64,000 nt of DNA from Lentzea albida (GTDB taxonomy: Bacteria; Actinomycetota; Actinomycetes; Mycobacteriales; Pseudonocardiaceae). The translations under genes were made by a program, and so were the position numbers. Under the pieces are notes generated by a model that did no database searches, was not told where the DNA came from, and saw only the letters and a program-made list of their open reading frames with translations. The stretch lies in contig NZ_FOFV01000016.1 of assembly GCF_900111005.1 (NCBI RefSeq), forward strand, positions 186,001 through 250,000, read 5' to 3'. Below, piece after piece: positions 24,396-32,181 of the stretch (the first letter of the stretch is position 1; every line of letters begins with the position of its first letter).

Positions 24396-25331
24396 ATGAC
24401 GCACACCACCACGCACACGGTCATGATCGGTGCCCCCGCCAAGGTGGTGTACGACCTGATCGCGGACGTCACGCGCTGGCCGTACATCTTCGGGCCCACG
24501 GTGCACGCCGAGGTGTTCGAGACCGACGGGCCGACCGAGCGGCTGCGGCTGCACGCCTTCGCCAACGGTGACGTGCGCACGTGGACGTCCCGCCGTGAGC
24601 TGGACTCGGCGAACCTGCACGTCAGGTTCGAGCAGGAGCGTTCGGCGGCGCCGGTGAAGTCGATGGGAGGGGAGTGGCGGATCACGCCGATCGCCGACTC
24701 GGCGACGCGCGTCGACCTCCTGCACCACTTCACCGTCGCCCAGCCGGAGGCCGTCGACCTCGTGCTGAGGGCGGTGAACAACAACAGCGACGCCGAGCTC
24801 GCGGCGCTCAAGCGTGCCGCCGAGTACGGCGACGAGTACGACAAGCTGGTGCTGTCGTTCTCCGACAGCATCACGATCCACGCGACCCGCAAGGACGTGT
24901 ACGAGTTCCTGTACCGGTCGGACCTGTGGCCGCAGCGGCTGCCGCACGTCGCCCGGCTCGACCTCACCGAGGCCGTGACGGGCGTGCAGTCCATGGAGAT
25001 GGACACGCGCAGCCCGGACGGCTCGATCCACACGACGCACTCCGTTCGGGTGTGCACGCCGCACGACACGATCGTCTACAAGCAGACCAGGACGCCGCCG
25101 ATCATGGCGGCGCACATCGGCAGGTGGACGTTGCGGGACATCGGTGACGGCATCGAGGCGGGCATCGAGGCCACCTCGCACCACACCGTCGTCATCCGTC
25201 CCGAGGTCGTGCAGGAGGTGCTCGGCGCGGACGGCACGCTCGAGCGCGCCCGTGAGCTGATCCGCCACGCGTTGGGCACGAACAGCCTCACGACCCTGCG
25301 GCACGCCAAGGAGTTCGCCGAGAACGGCTGA
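24396..25331 (+). CDS. Didomain aromatase/cyclase
   Basis: This 311-residue protein has two START/SRPBCC (polyketide cyclase) domains, residues about 5-145 and 155-305. Domain 1 begins THTVMIGAPAKVVYDLIADVTRWPYIFGPTVHAEV and domain 2 begins FSDSITIHATRKDVYEFLYRSDLWPQRLPHVARL. Both keep the Trp-Pro segment and Arg residues lining the pocket. Didomain enzymes of the ActVII/GrhQ kind direct C7-C12 or C9-C14 first-ring closure and aromatisation, normally in pathways that reduce C9. It starts 34 bases after the ACP stop. Confidence 0.93.
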   Translation: MTHTTTHTVMIGAPAKVVYDLIADVTRWPYIFGPTVHAEVFETDGPTERLRLHAFANGDVRTWTSRRELDSANLHVRFEQERSAAPVKSMGGEWRITPIADSATRVDLLHHFTVAQPEAVDLVLRAVNNNSDAELAALKRAAEYGDEYDKLVLSFSDSITIHATRKDVYEFLYRSDLWPQRLPHVARLDLTEAVTGVQSMEMDTRSPDGSIHTTHSVRVCTPHDTIVYKQTRTPPIMAAHIGRWTLRDIGDGIEAGIEATSHHTVVIRPEVVQEVLGADGTLERARELIRHALGTNSLTTLRHAKEFAENG

Positions 25332-25349
25332 TCTGTGAGGTGGTGGGCG

Positions 25350-25535
25350 ATGGGGCTGGTCGGTGTGGACCTGTTGACCGCGGCGGCTCGTGCCGCGAGC
25401 CGCAACGGCCTGCACGTGGTGTCGATGTACCTGGAGAAGGCCGCGGTCGAGCACCAGCGCAAGGGCTGCCCGTCCGACGTGGCGCCCTGCGCCCAGGAGA
25501 TCGAGGCCTCCCGCGTGCTGCTGTCGGGGTTCTGA
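25350..25535 (+). CDS. Small conserved-looking protein in PKS operon
   Basis: This 61-residue protein of unknown function starts at ATG 25350 after a GAGGTGG site, 18 bases beyond the cyclase stop. It reads MGLVGVDLLTAAARAASRNGLHVV and ends CAQEIEASRVLLSGF: an amphipathic helix, a basic centre (VEHQRKGCPSDVAPC) and a closing helix. Two Cys, at about residues 42 and 49, could bind metal or form a disulfide. Its place in the middle of the minimal-PKS operon and good codon use argue that it is real. I do not recognise it. Confidence 0.6.
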   Translation: MGLVGVDLLTAAARAASRNGLHVVSMYLEKAAVEHQRKGCPSDVAPCAQEIEASRVLLSGF

Positions 25536-25561
25536 CGGGACGAAGCGCGAGGGGGTTCTGG

Positions 25562-26242
25562 GTGGAGCTCTACGACATCTCGCTGCGCCGCGCCGGCTCG
25601 TCCGTCACCGACAGGCTGGTCGCGGCGCGGCACCTCGACGCACTCGGCGTCGCGTTCGTCGACGGAGGCAGGCCGGACCGCCGGTTCTACCACCGGGCGG
25701 CCGTCGAACTCCGGTTGCGGACCGCCACGCTGACCGCCTCCGGCCGGCCGGAGGACCTCACCGCGCTGCTCGCCGCGGAGACGACCGCGGTGGCGGTGGT
25801 TGTTCAGGGGCACGGCTTCTCGGTCCTCCGCGAAGCCGTGCGCCAACTCGTGCGCGCCGGACGGCGAGTGGTCGTCGAGGCGCGGGACTTCTTCGACGGC
25901 TGGCTGATCGACCCCGAACACGCTTTGGAGGTCGTGCGGACAGCCGCGGAGGCCGGGGCGGACACCGTGGTGCTGCACGACACCGCGGGCGCGTTGTGGC
26001 CGGACCAGATCGGCGAGATCGTCGAGTCGGTCGCGGAAACCGGTGTGCCCCTTGGTTTCGGTTGTCCCGACGACGGCGGATCGGCGGCGAAGCAGTTGTT
26101 CGCGGCCGATGCGGGGGCCGGGCTCGTACAGGGGTCCTACGCCGTCGTTCGAGGTGGCCTCGATCGGGCCGTCTCACCATTGCCCTGTCCGAGATTGGAG
26201 CAGACCGTGTCCGCACAGAAGGCGATTGGAGGTGTCCGATGA
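25562..26242 (+). CDS. DRE-TIM metallolyase-like pseudoenzyme (CimA-like)
   Basis: This 226-residue protein follows the citramalate/homocitrate synthase TIM barrel: VELYDISLRRAG aligns with LYDTTLRDG, ALGVAFVDGGRPD with LGVxFIEGGWP, VEARDFFDGWLIDPEHALEVVRTAAEAGADTVVLHDTAGALWP with the FDAEHFFDGY-LCDTNGG region, and VPLGFGCPDDGGSAA with VPLGIHCHNDAGLA. The metal ligands are lost: the Asp of RD is Arg10, and HxH is Gly167-Cys-Pro169. The C-terminal regulatory domains are absent (full enzymes have over 500 residues). It is therefore unlikely to condense acetyl-CoA; a binding or structural role is inferred. GAGGGGG precedes the GTG and the stop overlaps the KS-alpha start (ATGA). Confidence 0.7.
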   Translation: MELYDISLRRAGSSVTDRLVAARHLDALGVAFVDGGRPDRRFYHRAAVELRLRTATLTASGRPEDLTALLAAETTAVAVVVQGHGFSVLREAVRQLVRAGRRVVVEARDFFDGWLIDPEHALEVVRTAAEAGADTVVLHDTAGALWPDQIGEIVESVAETGVPLGFGCPDDGGSAAKQLFAADAGAGLVQGSYAVVRGGLDRAVSPLPCPRLEQTVSAQKAIGGVR

Positions 26243-27507
26243 GTCGTCGCGCCGTCATCACCGGGGTGGGCGTGGTCGCACCTGGTGGCATCGGAACGAA
26301 GGCGTATTGGAAACTGCTGTCCGAAGGGCGTACGGCGACTCGCAACATCACGCACTTCGACGCGTCTCCGTACCGCTCCCGCATGGCGGGAGAAGCAGAT
26401 TTCGACCCAGTGCGCGAAGGCCTGACACCGCAGGAGATCCGCCGGCTCGACCGGGCCGCGCAGTTCGCGGTCGTCGCGGGTCGCGAGGCGATGTCCGACT
26501 CGGGCATCGAGTTCGACCAGCTCGACCCGGGCCGCATCGGCGTCTCGCTCGGCACCGCCGTCGGCTGCACGACCTCGCTGGAGCGCGAGTTCATCGTCGG
26601 CTCCGACCGGGGCCGGTACTGGGAGGTCGACCAGTCCTACGCCGTTCCGCACCTCTACGACTACTTCACGCCGTCCTCGATGGCGACGGAGCTGGCGTGG
26701 ACGGTCGGCGCGGAAGGTCCGGTCTCCGTGGTCTCCACGGGTTGCACCTCCGGCCTCGACTCGGTCGGCTACGCCGCCGAACTGATCATGGAGGGCTCCG
26801 CGGACGTCGTCGTCACCGGCGGCACCGAGGCCCCGCTCTCCCCGATCACCGTGGTGTGCTTCGACGTGATCCGCGCGTCGAGCACCCGCAACGACGACCC
26901 CACCACGGCGTGCCGGCCGTTCGACAAGACCCGCGACGGCCTGGTGCTGGGCGAGGGTTGCGCGATCATCGTGCTGGAGGAGCTCGAGCACGCCCGTGCC
27001 CGCGGCGCCCACATCTACGGTGAGATCGGCGGCTTCGCCTCGCGGTGCAACGCCTACCACATGACGGGCCTGCACCCCGAGGGCATCGAGATGTCCGACG
27101 CCATCAACATCGCGCTGAAGCAGGCGCGGGCGGACGCCACGGACGTCGGCTACATCAACGCGCACGGGTCGGGCACGAAGCAGAACGACCTGCACGAGAC
27201 GGCCGCGTTCAAGCGTTCGTTGGGTGCGCACGCCTACAAGACCCCGGTCTCCGGCTTCAAGTCGATGATCGGGCACTCGCTGGGCGCGATCGGGTCCCTG
27301 GAGATCGTCGGCTCGCTGCTGGCGTTCGAGCAGGACCTCATCCCGCCGACGGCGAACCTGCACGAGCCGGACCCCGAGTGCGACCTCGACTACACGCCGC
27401 TGGTCGCGCGCGAGAAGAAGGTCAACACGGTGCTGACCGTGGGCAGTGGTTTCGGTGGATTCCAGAGCGCCATGGTGCTCAAGAAGGTGGAAGGGGCAGG
27501 CCGGTGA
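26239..27507 (+). CDS. Type II PKS ketosynthase alpha
   Basis: This 422-residue condensing subunit forms a heterodimer with the next gene product and elongates the chain from malonyl-ACP. The nucleophile is Cys169 in VVSTGCTSGLDSVGYA. Catalytic His residues lie in YINAHGSGTKQND and MIGHSLGAIGS. The length and start (MSRRAVITGVGVVAPGGIGTKAYW) are standard. It is coupled by overlap to both the preceding DRE-TIM-like gene (ATGA) and the following CLF gene (GTGA). Confidence 0.98.
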   Translation: MSRRAVITGVGVVAPGGIGTKAYWKLLSEGRTATRNITHFDASPYRSRMAGEADFDPVREGLTPQEIRRLDRAAQFAVVAGREAMSDSGIEFDQLDPGRIGVSLGTAVGCTTSLEREFIVGSDRGRYWEVDQSYAVPHLYDYFTPSSMATELAWTVGAEGPVSVVSTGCTSGLDSVGYAAELIMEGSADVVVTGGTEAPLSPITVVCFDVIRASSTRNDDPTTACRPFDKTRDGLVLGEGCAIIVLEELEHARARGAHIYGEIGGFASRCNAYHMTGLHPEGIEMSDAINIALKQARADATDVGYINAHGSGTKQNDLHETAAFKRSLGAHAYKTPVSGFKSMIGHSLGAIGSLEIVGSLLAFEQDLIPPTANLHEPDPECDLDYTPLVAREKKVNTVLTVGSGFGGFQSAMVLKKVEGAGR

Positions 27508-28718
27508 CTCGGGCGGTGGTGACGGGAATCGGCATCGCGTCGCCGAACGGGCTGGGGCCGACCGCGTACTGGCGGGCGACCCTGCACGGGGAGGCGGCGA
27601 TCAAGCCGATCACCCGGTTCGACAGCGCGAACTACTGGGCGAAGATCGCCGGCGAGGTGCCCGGCTTCGAGGCAGGGCGGCACCTGCAGGGCCGCCTGCT
27701 GCCGCAGACGGACCACATGACGCGGCTGACACTGGTCGGCACGGACTGGGCGTTGCGTGGTGCGGGCGTGCAGCCCAACGACATCCCGGACACCGACATC
27801 GCGGTCATCACCGCGGCGACGGCGGGCGGGTACGAGTTCGGCCAGCGCGAACTGCAGAAGCTGTGGCACCAGGGCCCCGAGTACGTCTCGGCGTACCAGT
27901 CGTTCGCGTGGTTCTACGCGGTCAACACGGGCCAGATCTCCATCCGGCACGGCACGCGCGGTCCCGGCGCGGTGGTCGTGTCGGAGCAGGCCGGTGGCAT
28001 CGACTCCATCGGGCACGCGCGGCGCCAGCTGCGCAAGGGCGTCCAGCTGGCCCTCACGGGCGGCATGGACTCGTCCCTGTGCCCGTGGGCGTGGGTGGCG
28101 CACCAGGCGTCGGGTTGCCTGTCCCGCAACAACAACCCGAAGCGCGCCTACCTGCCGTTCGACCGCGACGCCTCCGGGTACGTCGCGGGCGAGGGCGGCG
28201 CGATCATGGTGTTGGAGACGCCGGAGTCGGCGGCCGAGCGTCCCGGCACGCGCATCTACGGCGAGATCGTCGGGTACGCCTCGACGTTCGACTCGCGGAT
28301 GCCGTCGCGGGAGCCGGGTCTCAAACGGGCCGCGGAGCTCGCGCTGCGCGACGCCGGCATGGACGCCTCCGAGATCGACGTGGTGTTCGCCGACGCGGCG
28401 GGCATCCCCGAGCTCGACAAGGCCGAGGCCGAGGCGATCAAGGGCATCTTCGGGCCGTACGGCGTGCCGGTGACGGCGCCGAAGACCATGACCGGCCGGC
28501 TCTTCGCCGGTGGCGGGTCCCTGGACGTGGCGTCGGCGATCCTCTCCATCTACTGGAGCGCGATCCCGCCGACCGTCAACGTCGAGAACCCGGTGCCGGA
28601 GTACGAGATCGACCTCGTGATGAACGAGGCGCGGCACGGCAAGGTCAAGGCCGCGCTGGTGCTCGGCCGCGGCAAGGGCGGCTTCAACTCCGCCATGGTG
28701 GTGCGCGAGTACAGGTGA
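27504..28718 (+). CDS. Type II PKS chain-length factor (KS beta)
   Basis: This 404-residue KS homologue has the active-site Cys replaced by Gln162 in VVSEQAGGIDSIG, the mark of chain-length factors. With KS-alpha it sets the number of condensations and helps priming by decarboxylating malonyl-ACP. GTG 27504 overlaps the KS-alpha stop. The residues of the tunnel gate cannot be turned into a chain length without alignment. A long hairpin follows the stop. Confidence 0.98.
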   Translation: MTRAVVTGIGIASPNGLGPTAYWRATLHGEAAIKPITRFDSANYWAKIAGEVPGFEAGRHLQGRLLPQTDHMTRLTLVGTDWALRGAGVQPNDIPDTDIAVITAATAGGYEFGQRELQKLWHQGPEYVSAYQSFAWFYAVNTGQISIRHGTRGPGAVVVSEQAGGIDSIGHARRQLRKGVQLALTGGMDSSLCPWAWVAHQASGCLSRNNNPKRAYLPFDRDASGYVAGEGGAIMVLETPESAAERPGTRIYGEIVGYASTFDSRMPSREPGLKRAAELALRDAGMDASEIDVVFADAAGIPELDKAEAEAIKGIFGPYGVPVTAPKTMTGRLFAGGGSLDVASAILSIYWSAIPPTVNVENPVPEYEIDLVMNEARHGKVKAALVLGRGKGGFNSAMVVREYR

Positions 28719-28727
28719 TGTCATGCC

Positions 28728-28766
28728 TCGGGGGCCGTGAAGGTGTCACCTTCACGGCCCCCGAGC
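28728..28766. terminator. Perfect 19-bp inverted repeat between CLF and acyltransferase genes
   Basis: CTCGGGGGCCGTGAAGGTG and its exact complement are separated by a single T. It lies in the 66-base gap after the CLF stop, with no U-run. It may be a partial terminator or mRNA-stabilising hairpin that lowers acyltransferase expression relative to the KS pair. Confidence 0.7.
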
Positions 28767-28784
28767 CGTTTCTGGAGGGGACTT

Positions 28785-29702
28785 GTGGACGTAGCACTGA
28801 TGTTTCCCGGGCAGGGGTCGCAGTACCCGCGGATGGCGGCCTCCCTGTACGGCACGGACGCGGTGTTCACCTCGGTGGTCGACGAGGTGTTCGAACTGTT
28901 CGGCGAAGTGGGCTCGATCGCCTGCGACGACTGGCTTTCCGGCGCGGACATCGACCACGTGTCGCGCGCGCAGCCGTTGCTGTTCGCGATCGACTACGCG
29001 CTGGGGCGCACGGTCCTGTCGTGGGGTGTGAAGCCCGTCGCGCTGATCGGGCACTCCGCCGGCGAGGTCGTCGCGGCGACCCTGGCGGGCGTGTTCTCGC
29101 TGGAGGAAGCGGTGTCGCTGGTGCGGGACCGGGTGGTGTCGGCCGTGTCGATCCCGTCCGGCGGCATGCTCGCGGTGGCCGCCTCCGAGGCCGAGATGCT
29201 GCCGTACCTGCAGGGCGATGTGGCGATCGCGGCCGTGAACTCCGCCCGCCAGACCATGCTGGCCGGCTCGGACGCGCCGCTGGCCGAGGTGCGCGCCCGG
29301 CTGGAGGCGGACGAGTTCATCGTCGTGACCGTGCCCGCCACCACGCCGTTCCACAGCCCGGCGATGCAGCCCGCCGTGGACGAGGCGCTGGCGGCGTGGA
29401 ACGTGTCGCCGCGAGCCCCCCGGATGCCGGTGTACTCCGGGTACACGGGCACGCTGATGACCGAGCACGACGCGACGTCGGCGCGGTTCTGGACGCGTCA
29501 GCTGACCGACGCCGTCTACTTCGGACCTGCGCTCAACGACCTGCTGGCGATGTACGACGTGCTGCTGGTCGAGGCCGGTCCCGGGCAGACGCTGACGTCG
29601 TTCGCGCGGCGCACCAAGGCGGTGCGGCACGGCGCTTCGCAGGTGCTGCCGCTGCTGGACGCCAACGACTCCGTCGAGACCGCACGCGCTCGTCTGGTGT
29701 GA
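28785..29702 (+). CDS. Malonyl-CoA:ACP acyltransferase
   Basis: This 305-residue FabD-like acyltransferase loads acyl units onto the ACP. The nucleophile is Ser91 in LIGHSAGEVVAATLAG. The His is in VPATTPFHSPAMQPAV, and FPGQGSQYPRM begins the fold at residue 7. Many type II clusters borrow FabD from fatty acid synthesis; a dedicated copy can load an unusual starter or boost malonyl supply. The GTG 28785 follows GGAGGGG. A hairpin ends the operon at 29713. Confidence 0.93.
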   Translation: MDVALMFPGQGSQYPRMAASLYGTDAVFTSVVDEVFELFGEVGSIACDDWLSGADIDHVSRAQPLLFAIDYALGRTVLSWGVKPVALIGHSAGEVVAATLAGVFSLEEAVSLVRDRVVSAVSIPSGGMLAVAASEAEMLPYLQGDVAIAAVNSARQTMLAGSDAPLAEVRARLEADEFIVVTVPATTPFHSPAMQPAVDEALAAWNVSPRAPRMPVYSGYTGTLMTEHDATSARFWTRQLTDAVYFGPALNDLLAMYDVLLVEAGPGQTLTSFARRTKAVRHGASQVLPLLDANDSVETARARLV

Positions 29703-29712
29703 GCACATAAAA

Positions 29713-29743
29713 GGGCCGCCCTCCGGCTGGAGGGCGGCTCTTT
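29713..29743 (+). terminator. Terminator of the PKS operon
   Basis: GGGCCGCCCTCC, loop GGCT, GGAGGGCGGCTC, then TTT: a 12-bp stem with one G-U pair, 10 bases after the acyltransferase stop. Confidence 0.85.
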
Positions 29744-29765
29744 GGCGTTCATTCAGTGGTGTGAC

Positions 29766-29867
29766 TCAGAACGTTGGCGGCGTATCCGCGCTCAGCAGGG
29801 CGCCTCGCGGCACCACGACGCACCCGTCTGAGCACGAATACACCGGCAACGTTCCGAGCCACGCCAC
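29766..29867 (-). CDS. Doubtful short ORF (33 aa), Cys-containing
   Basis: GTG at 29867 overlaps the stop of the 20-codon ORF upstream (TAGTG). The product is about 33 residues, hydrophobic, with SCSDGC in the middle and a PTF end. Third positions are GC-rich. It could be the continuation of the upstream ORF after a one-base frameshift, or chance. Confidence 0.2.
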   Translation of the reverse strand: MAWLGTLPVYSCSDGCVVVPRGALLSADTPPTF

Positions 29868-29929
29868 TAATCGATGCCGCGGACGATGTGGTCTTCGGAC
29901 TCCGGTGGGTAGAACTCGTTGTCATCCAT
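29867..29929 (-). CDS. Doubtful short acidic ORF (20 aa)
   Basis: The peptide begins MDDNEFYPPESEDH and ends at TAG. It is strongly acidic and its third codon positions are mostly G or C, unlike the overlapping 58-codon frame. The ribosome-binding site is poor (GGGAAG almost touching the ATG). The two short ORFs are what I can see in the 297-base stretch between the acyltransferase and cyclase genes. Confidence 0.25.
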   Translation of the reverse strand: MDDNEFYPPESEDHIVRGID

Positions 29930-29999
29930 ACTTCCCAAGGTAAGTACGGTGATTCAGCTCTCACTTGAGCCCGGGTTCGAAACGAACGTTCGCGTGGTG

Positions 30000-30776
30000 T
30001 CAGTCGTCGAGCAGCGCGACGGCCCTGGTCCAGCCCGCACCGGCGCCCTTGATCTTGACCGGGAACGCGACGACGGTGAACCCGAAGTCCGGCAACGCCT
30101 CCAGGTTCGACAACCGCTCGATCTGGCAGTACTCGCGGTCGCGGCCGGCGAAGTGCGCGGGCCACAGCACGCTCTCGTCCTGGGTCTGCAGGTACCGCTT
30201 GACGATGTCGGGGAACGGCGCGTCGAGGCTGAACGCGTCGGTGGCGATCACCTTGACCCCGAGGTCCAGCAGGAAGTTCGTGGCGGGGCCGTCGAGCCCG
30301 GTGTAGTCGGTGAAGTAGGTCTGGGTGCCCGCGTGCTCGGCCGCGCCGGTGTCGAGGACGACGATGTCCATCGGCTTCGGCGTGTAACCGATGCGCGCGA
30401 ACTCCTTCTCGAGCACCTCGACGCCGATGACGCCGGTGCCGTGACCGCGGACGTCGAGCTTCACGCCGGGGTTGTGGAACCACTCCAGCGGCATCTCGTC
30501 GATGTGGCGCGGGATCCCGTTGCCGTACGTGGTCTTCGAGCCGTAGTGCGACGGCGCGTCCACGTGCGTGCCGGTGTGGGAGGTCAGGCTGATCCGGTCC
30601 AGCGTGAGGAACTCGGAGTCCCGCAGCACGGAGACGTCGAACTCGATGCCGAGCCGCGCCTTGAGCTGCTCGGCCATGTGTTCCGCGCCCTGGGCGGCCG
30701 TGAGCACCTCGTGCGTCACCGGGTCCGCTTCGTACGCGGATGCGTCAATGGGGGAAGACAGATCGATGATGCGCAT
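30000..30776 (-). CDS. Kynurenine formamidase-like cyclase family protein
   Basis: This 258-residue protein belongs to the metal-dependent cyclase/formamidase family often found in aromatic polyketide clusters. The metal site is in LTSHTGTHVDAPSHYG (HxGTHxDxPxH, residues about 66-80), with DTGAAEH and a late ALLDD end. RIIDLSSPIDASAYEADP is the usual N-terminus. It could catalyse late ring closure or an amide/ester hydrolysis. It is divergent from the ABM monooxygenase, sharing a 96-base gap that carries TTGAG/TCAAG repeats. Confidence 0.85.
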   Translation of the reverse strand: MRIIDLSSPIDASAYEADPVTHEVLTAAQGAEHMAEQLKARLGIEFDVSVLRDSEFLTLDRISLTSHTGTHVDAPSHYGSKTTYGNGIPRHIDEMPLEWFHNPGVKLDVRGHGTGVIGVEVLEKEFARIGYTPKPMDIVVLDTGAAEHAGTQTYFTDYTGLDGPATNFLLDLGVKVIATDAFSLDAPFPDIVKRYLQTQDESVLWPAHFAGRDREYCQIERLSNLEALPDFGFTVVAFPVKIKGAGAGWTRAVALLDD

Positions 30777-30800
30777 GGAGCCGAGCTTGGCGGGCGTTCC

Positions 30801-30817
30801 TTGAGCACGTCTCAAGA
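30801..30817. promoter_or_regulatory. Possible regulatory repeat TTGAG-N6-TCAAG
   Basis: TTGAG at 30801 and TCAAG at 30812 are 11 bases apart and also form the arms of a small dyad (CTTGAG-CACGT-CTCAAG). The element lies between the divergent cyclase and ABM genes and resembles the one at 8980-9011. It could be a SARP site or a dyad operator. Confidence 0.35.
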
Positions 30818-30872
30818 GGCGGTGTGCATGGTTTTCCCCAGTCGGACACCGTTTTCTCCGAGGAGCCACGTC

Positions 30873-31175
30873 ATGATCACCTTCGTCAACCGCTTCACGC
30901 TCACCGGTGACCCCGAGGAGTTCGAGAAGGCCTTCGACGAGACGGCGGCCTTCCTGCGCGAGCAGCCGGGCCTGGTCCAGTACACGCTGTCGCGCCAGCT
31001 CGACGACCCGGCCTCCTACGTCAACATCGCGCTGTGGGAGAGCGCCGACGCCCTGCGCGCGGCCCTCGCGCACCCGGACTTCGGCAACCACGCCAAGGCG
31101 ATGCGCGGCCTCGCCGAGTCCTCCGGCGCGATCTTCAGCCCGCGCCTGTCGTTCGTGTCCTCCACCGAAGCCTGA
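30873..31175 (+). CDS. ABM-family antibiotic biosynthesis monooxygenase
   Basis: This 100-residue ferredoxin-like dimeric oxygenase of the ActVA-Orf6/TcmH type oxidises phenols to quinones without cofactor. [63 protein letters not shown] matches the family, including the central Trp in [14 protein letters not shown] site precedes the ATG. Its stop shares one base with the next start (TGATG), joining it to the CoA-transferase-like gene. Confidence 0.88.
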   Translation: MITFVNRFTLTGDPEEFEKAFDETAAFLREQPGLVQYTLSRQLDDPASYVNIALWESADALRAALAHPDFGNHAKAMRGLAESSGAIFSPRLSFVSSTEA

Positions 31176-32170
31176 TGTCACCCCTGGAGGGGCTGAAGGT
31201 CGTCGAGTTCGGCGGCATCGGTCCCGGCCCGCACGGCGCCATGCTGCTGGCGGACCTCGGCGCGGAGGTAACGCGCGTCGAGCGTCCGTCCGGCGGCCTG
31301 TCCGTCGTGCCGGACGCCTCCCGCGACTTCCTGTTGCGCGGCAGGCGTTCGGTGTCGGCGGACCTGAAGTCCGCCGAGGGCCGTGCCGCCGTTCTCTCGC
31401 TGATCTCGTCGGCCGACGTGGTGATCGAGGGCTTCCGCCCCGGCGTGCTGGAGCGGCTCGGCCTCGGGCCGTCGGACTGCCTGGCGGTCAACCCCGGGCT
31501 GGTCTACGCGCGGATGACGGGCTGGGGGCAGGACGGACCGCTCGCGCAGCGCGCCGGTCACGACATCAACTACCTGTCGGTGACCGGGGTGCTGCACGCG
31601 ATCGGCAAGCCGCCGCTGAACCTCGTCGGCGACTTCGGCGGCGGCTCGCTCTACCTCGTGCTCGGCGTGCTGGCGGCGTTGTGGGAACGGCAGCGCACCG
31701 GTCGCGGCCAGGTCGTGGACGCGGCGATCGTCGACGGGGTGGCGTCGCTCGCGCAGATGATCTGGTCGATGAAGGCGCAGTCGGTGTGGGAGGACGCGCC
31801 GGACGCGAACCTGCTCGACGGCGGGTGCCCGTTCTACTCGATCTACGAGTGCGCGGACGGCCGTTCCGTCGCGGTGGGGTCGCTGGAGCCGCAGTTCTAC
31901 GCCCTGTTGCTGACCGGTCTGGGGTTGTCCGCCGACGACCTCCCCGCGCAGATGGACCGCGCCTGCTGGCCGTCGCTGCGCAAGACGTTCACCGAGGTGT
32001 TCCTGACCAGGACGCGCGACGAGTGGTCGGAGGTGTTCGCGGGCACGGACGCGTGCGTGAGCCCCGTTCTGACGCTGGAGGAAGCCGCCTCGCACCCGCA
32101 CCTCGTGGCACGCGGGGTGTTCACGCAGGAAGGCGCGGCCGTTCCTGCACCGCGGTTTTCCAGCGACTAG
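31175..32170 (+). CDS. CaiB/BaiF family, alpha-methylacyl-CoA racemase-like
   Basis: This 331-residue member of the class III CoA-transferase fold is closest in motifs to alpha-methylacyl-CoA racemases. [29 protein letters not shown] starts it; [13 protein letters not shown] and [21 protein letters not shown] carry the racemase His and Asp. It would interconvert 2-methyl-branched acyl-CoA epimers. Co-translation with the ABM gene suggests cluster membership and hints at a branched acyl-CoA building block, such as a 2-methylbutyryl-type starter; that is inference. The protein is slightly shorter than typical (about 360). Confidence 0.82.
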   Translation: MSPLEGLKVVEFGGIGPGPHGAMLLADLGAEVTRVERPSGGLSVVPDASRDFLLRGRRSVSADLKSAEGRAAVLSLISSADVVIEGFRPGVLERLGLGPSDCLAVNPGLVYARMTGWGQDGPLAQRAGHDINYLSVTGVLHAIGKPPLNLVGDFGGGSLYLVLGVLAALWERQRTGRGQVVDAAIVDGVASLAQMIWSMKAQSVWEDAPDANLLDGGCPFYSIYECADGRSVAVGSLEPQFYALLLTGLGLSADDLPAQMDRACWPSLRKTFTEVFLTRTRDEWSEVFAGTDACVSPVLTLEEAASHPHLVARGVFTQEGAAVPAPRFSSD

Positions 32171-32181
32171 ATTTGGTCTTC

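Noticed and set aside
29744-29925. A 58-codon minus-strand frame starting MTTSSTHRSPKTT
   Set aside because: It has a fair ribosome-binding site, but third positions are AT-rich in the first third and the product is Arg/Ser-biased; the two shorter frames look slightly better, and all remain doubtful.
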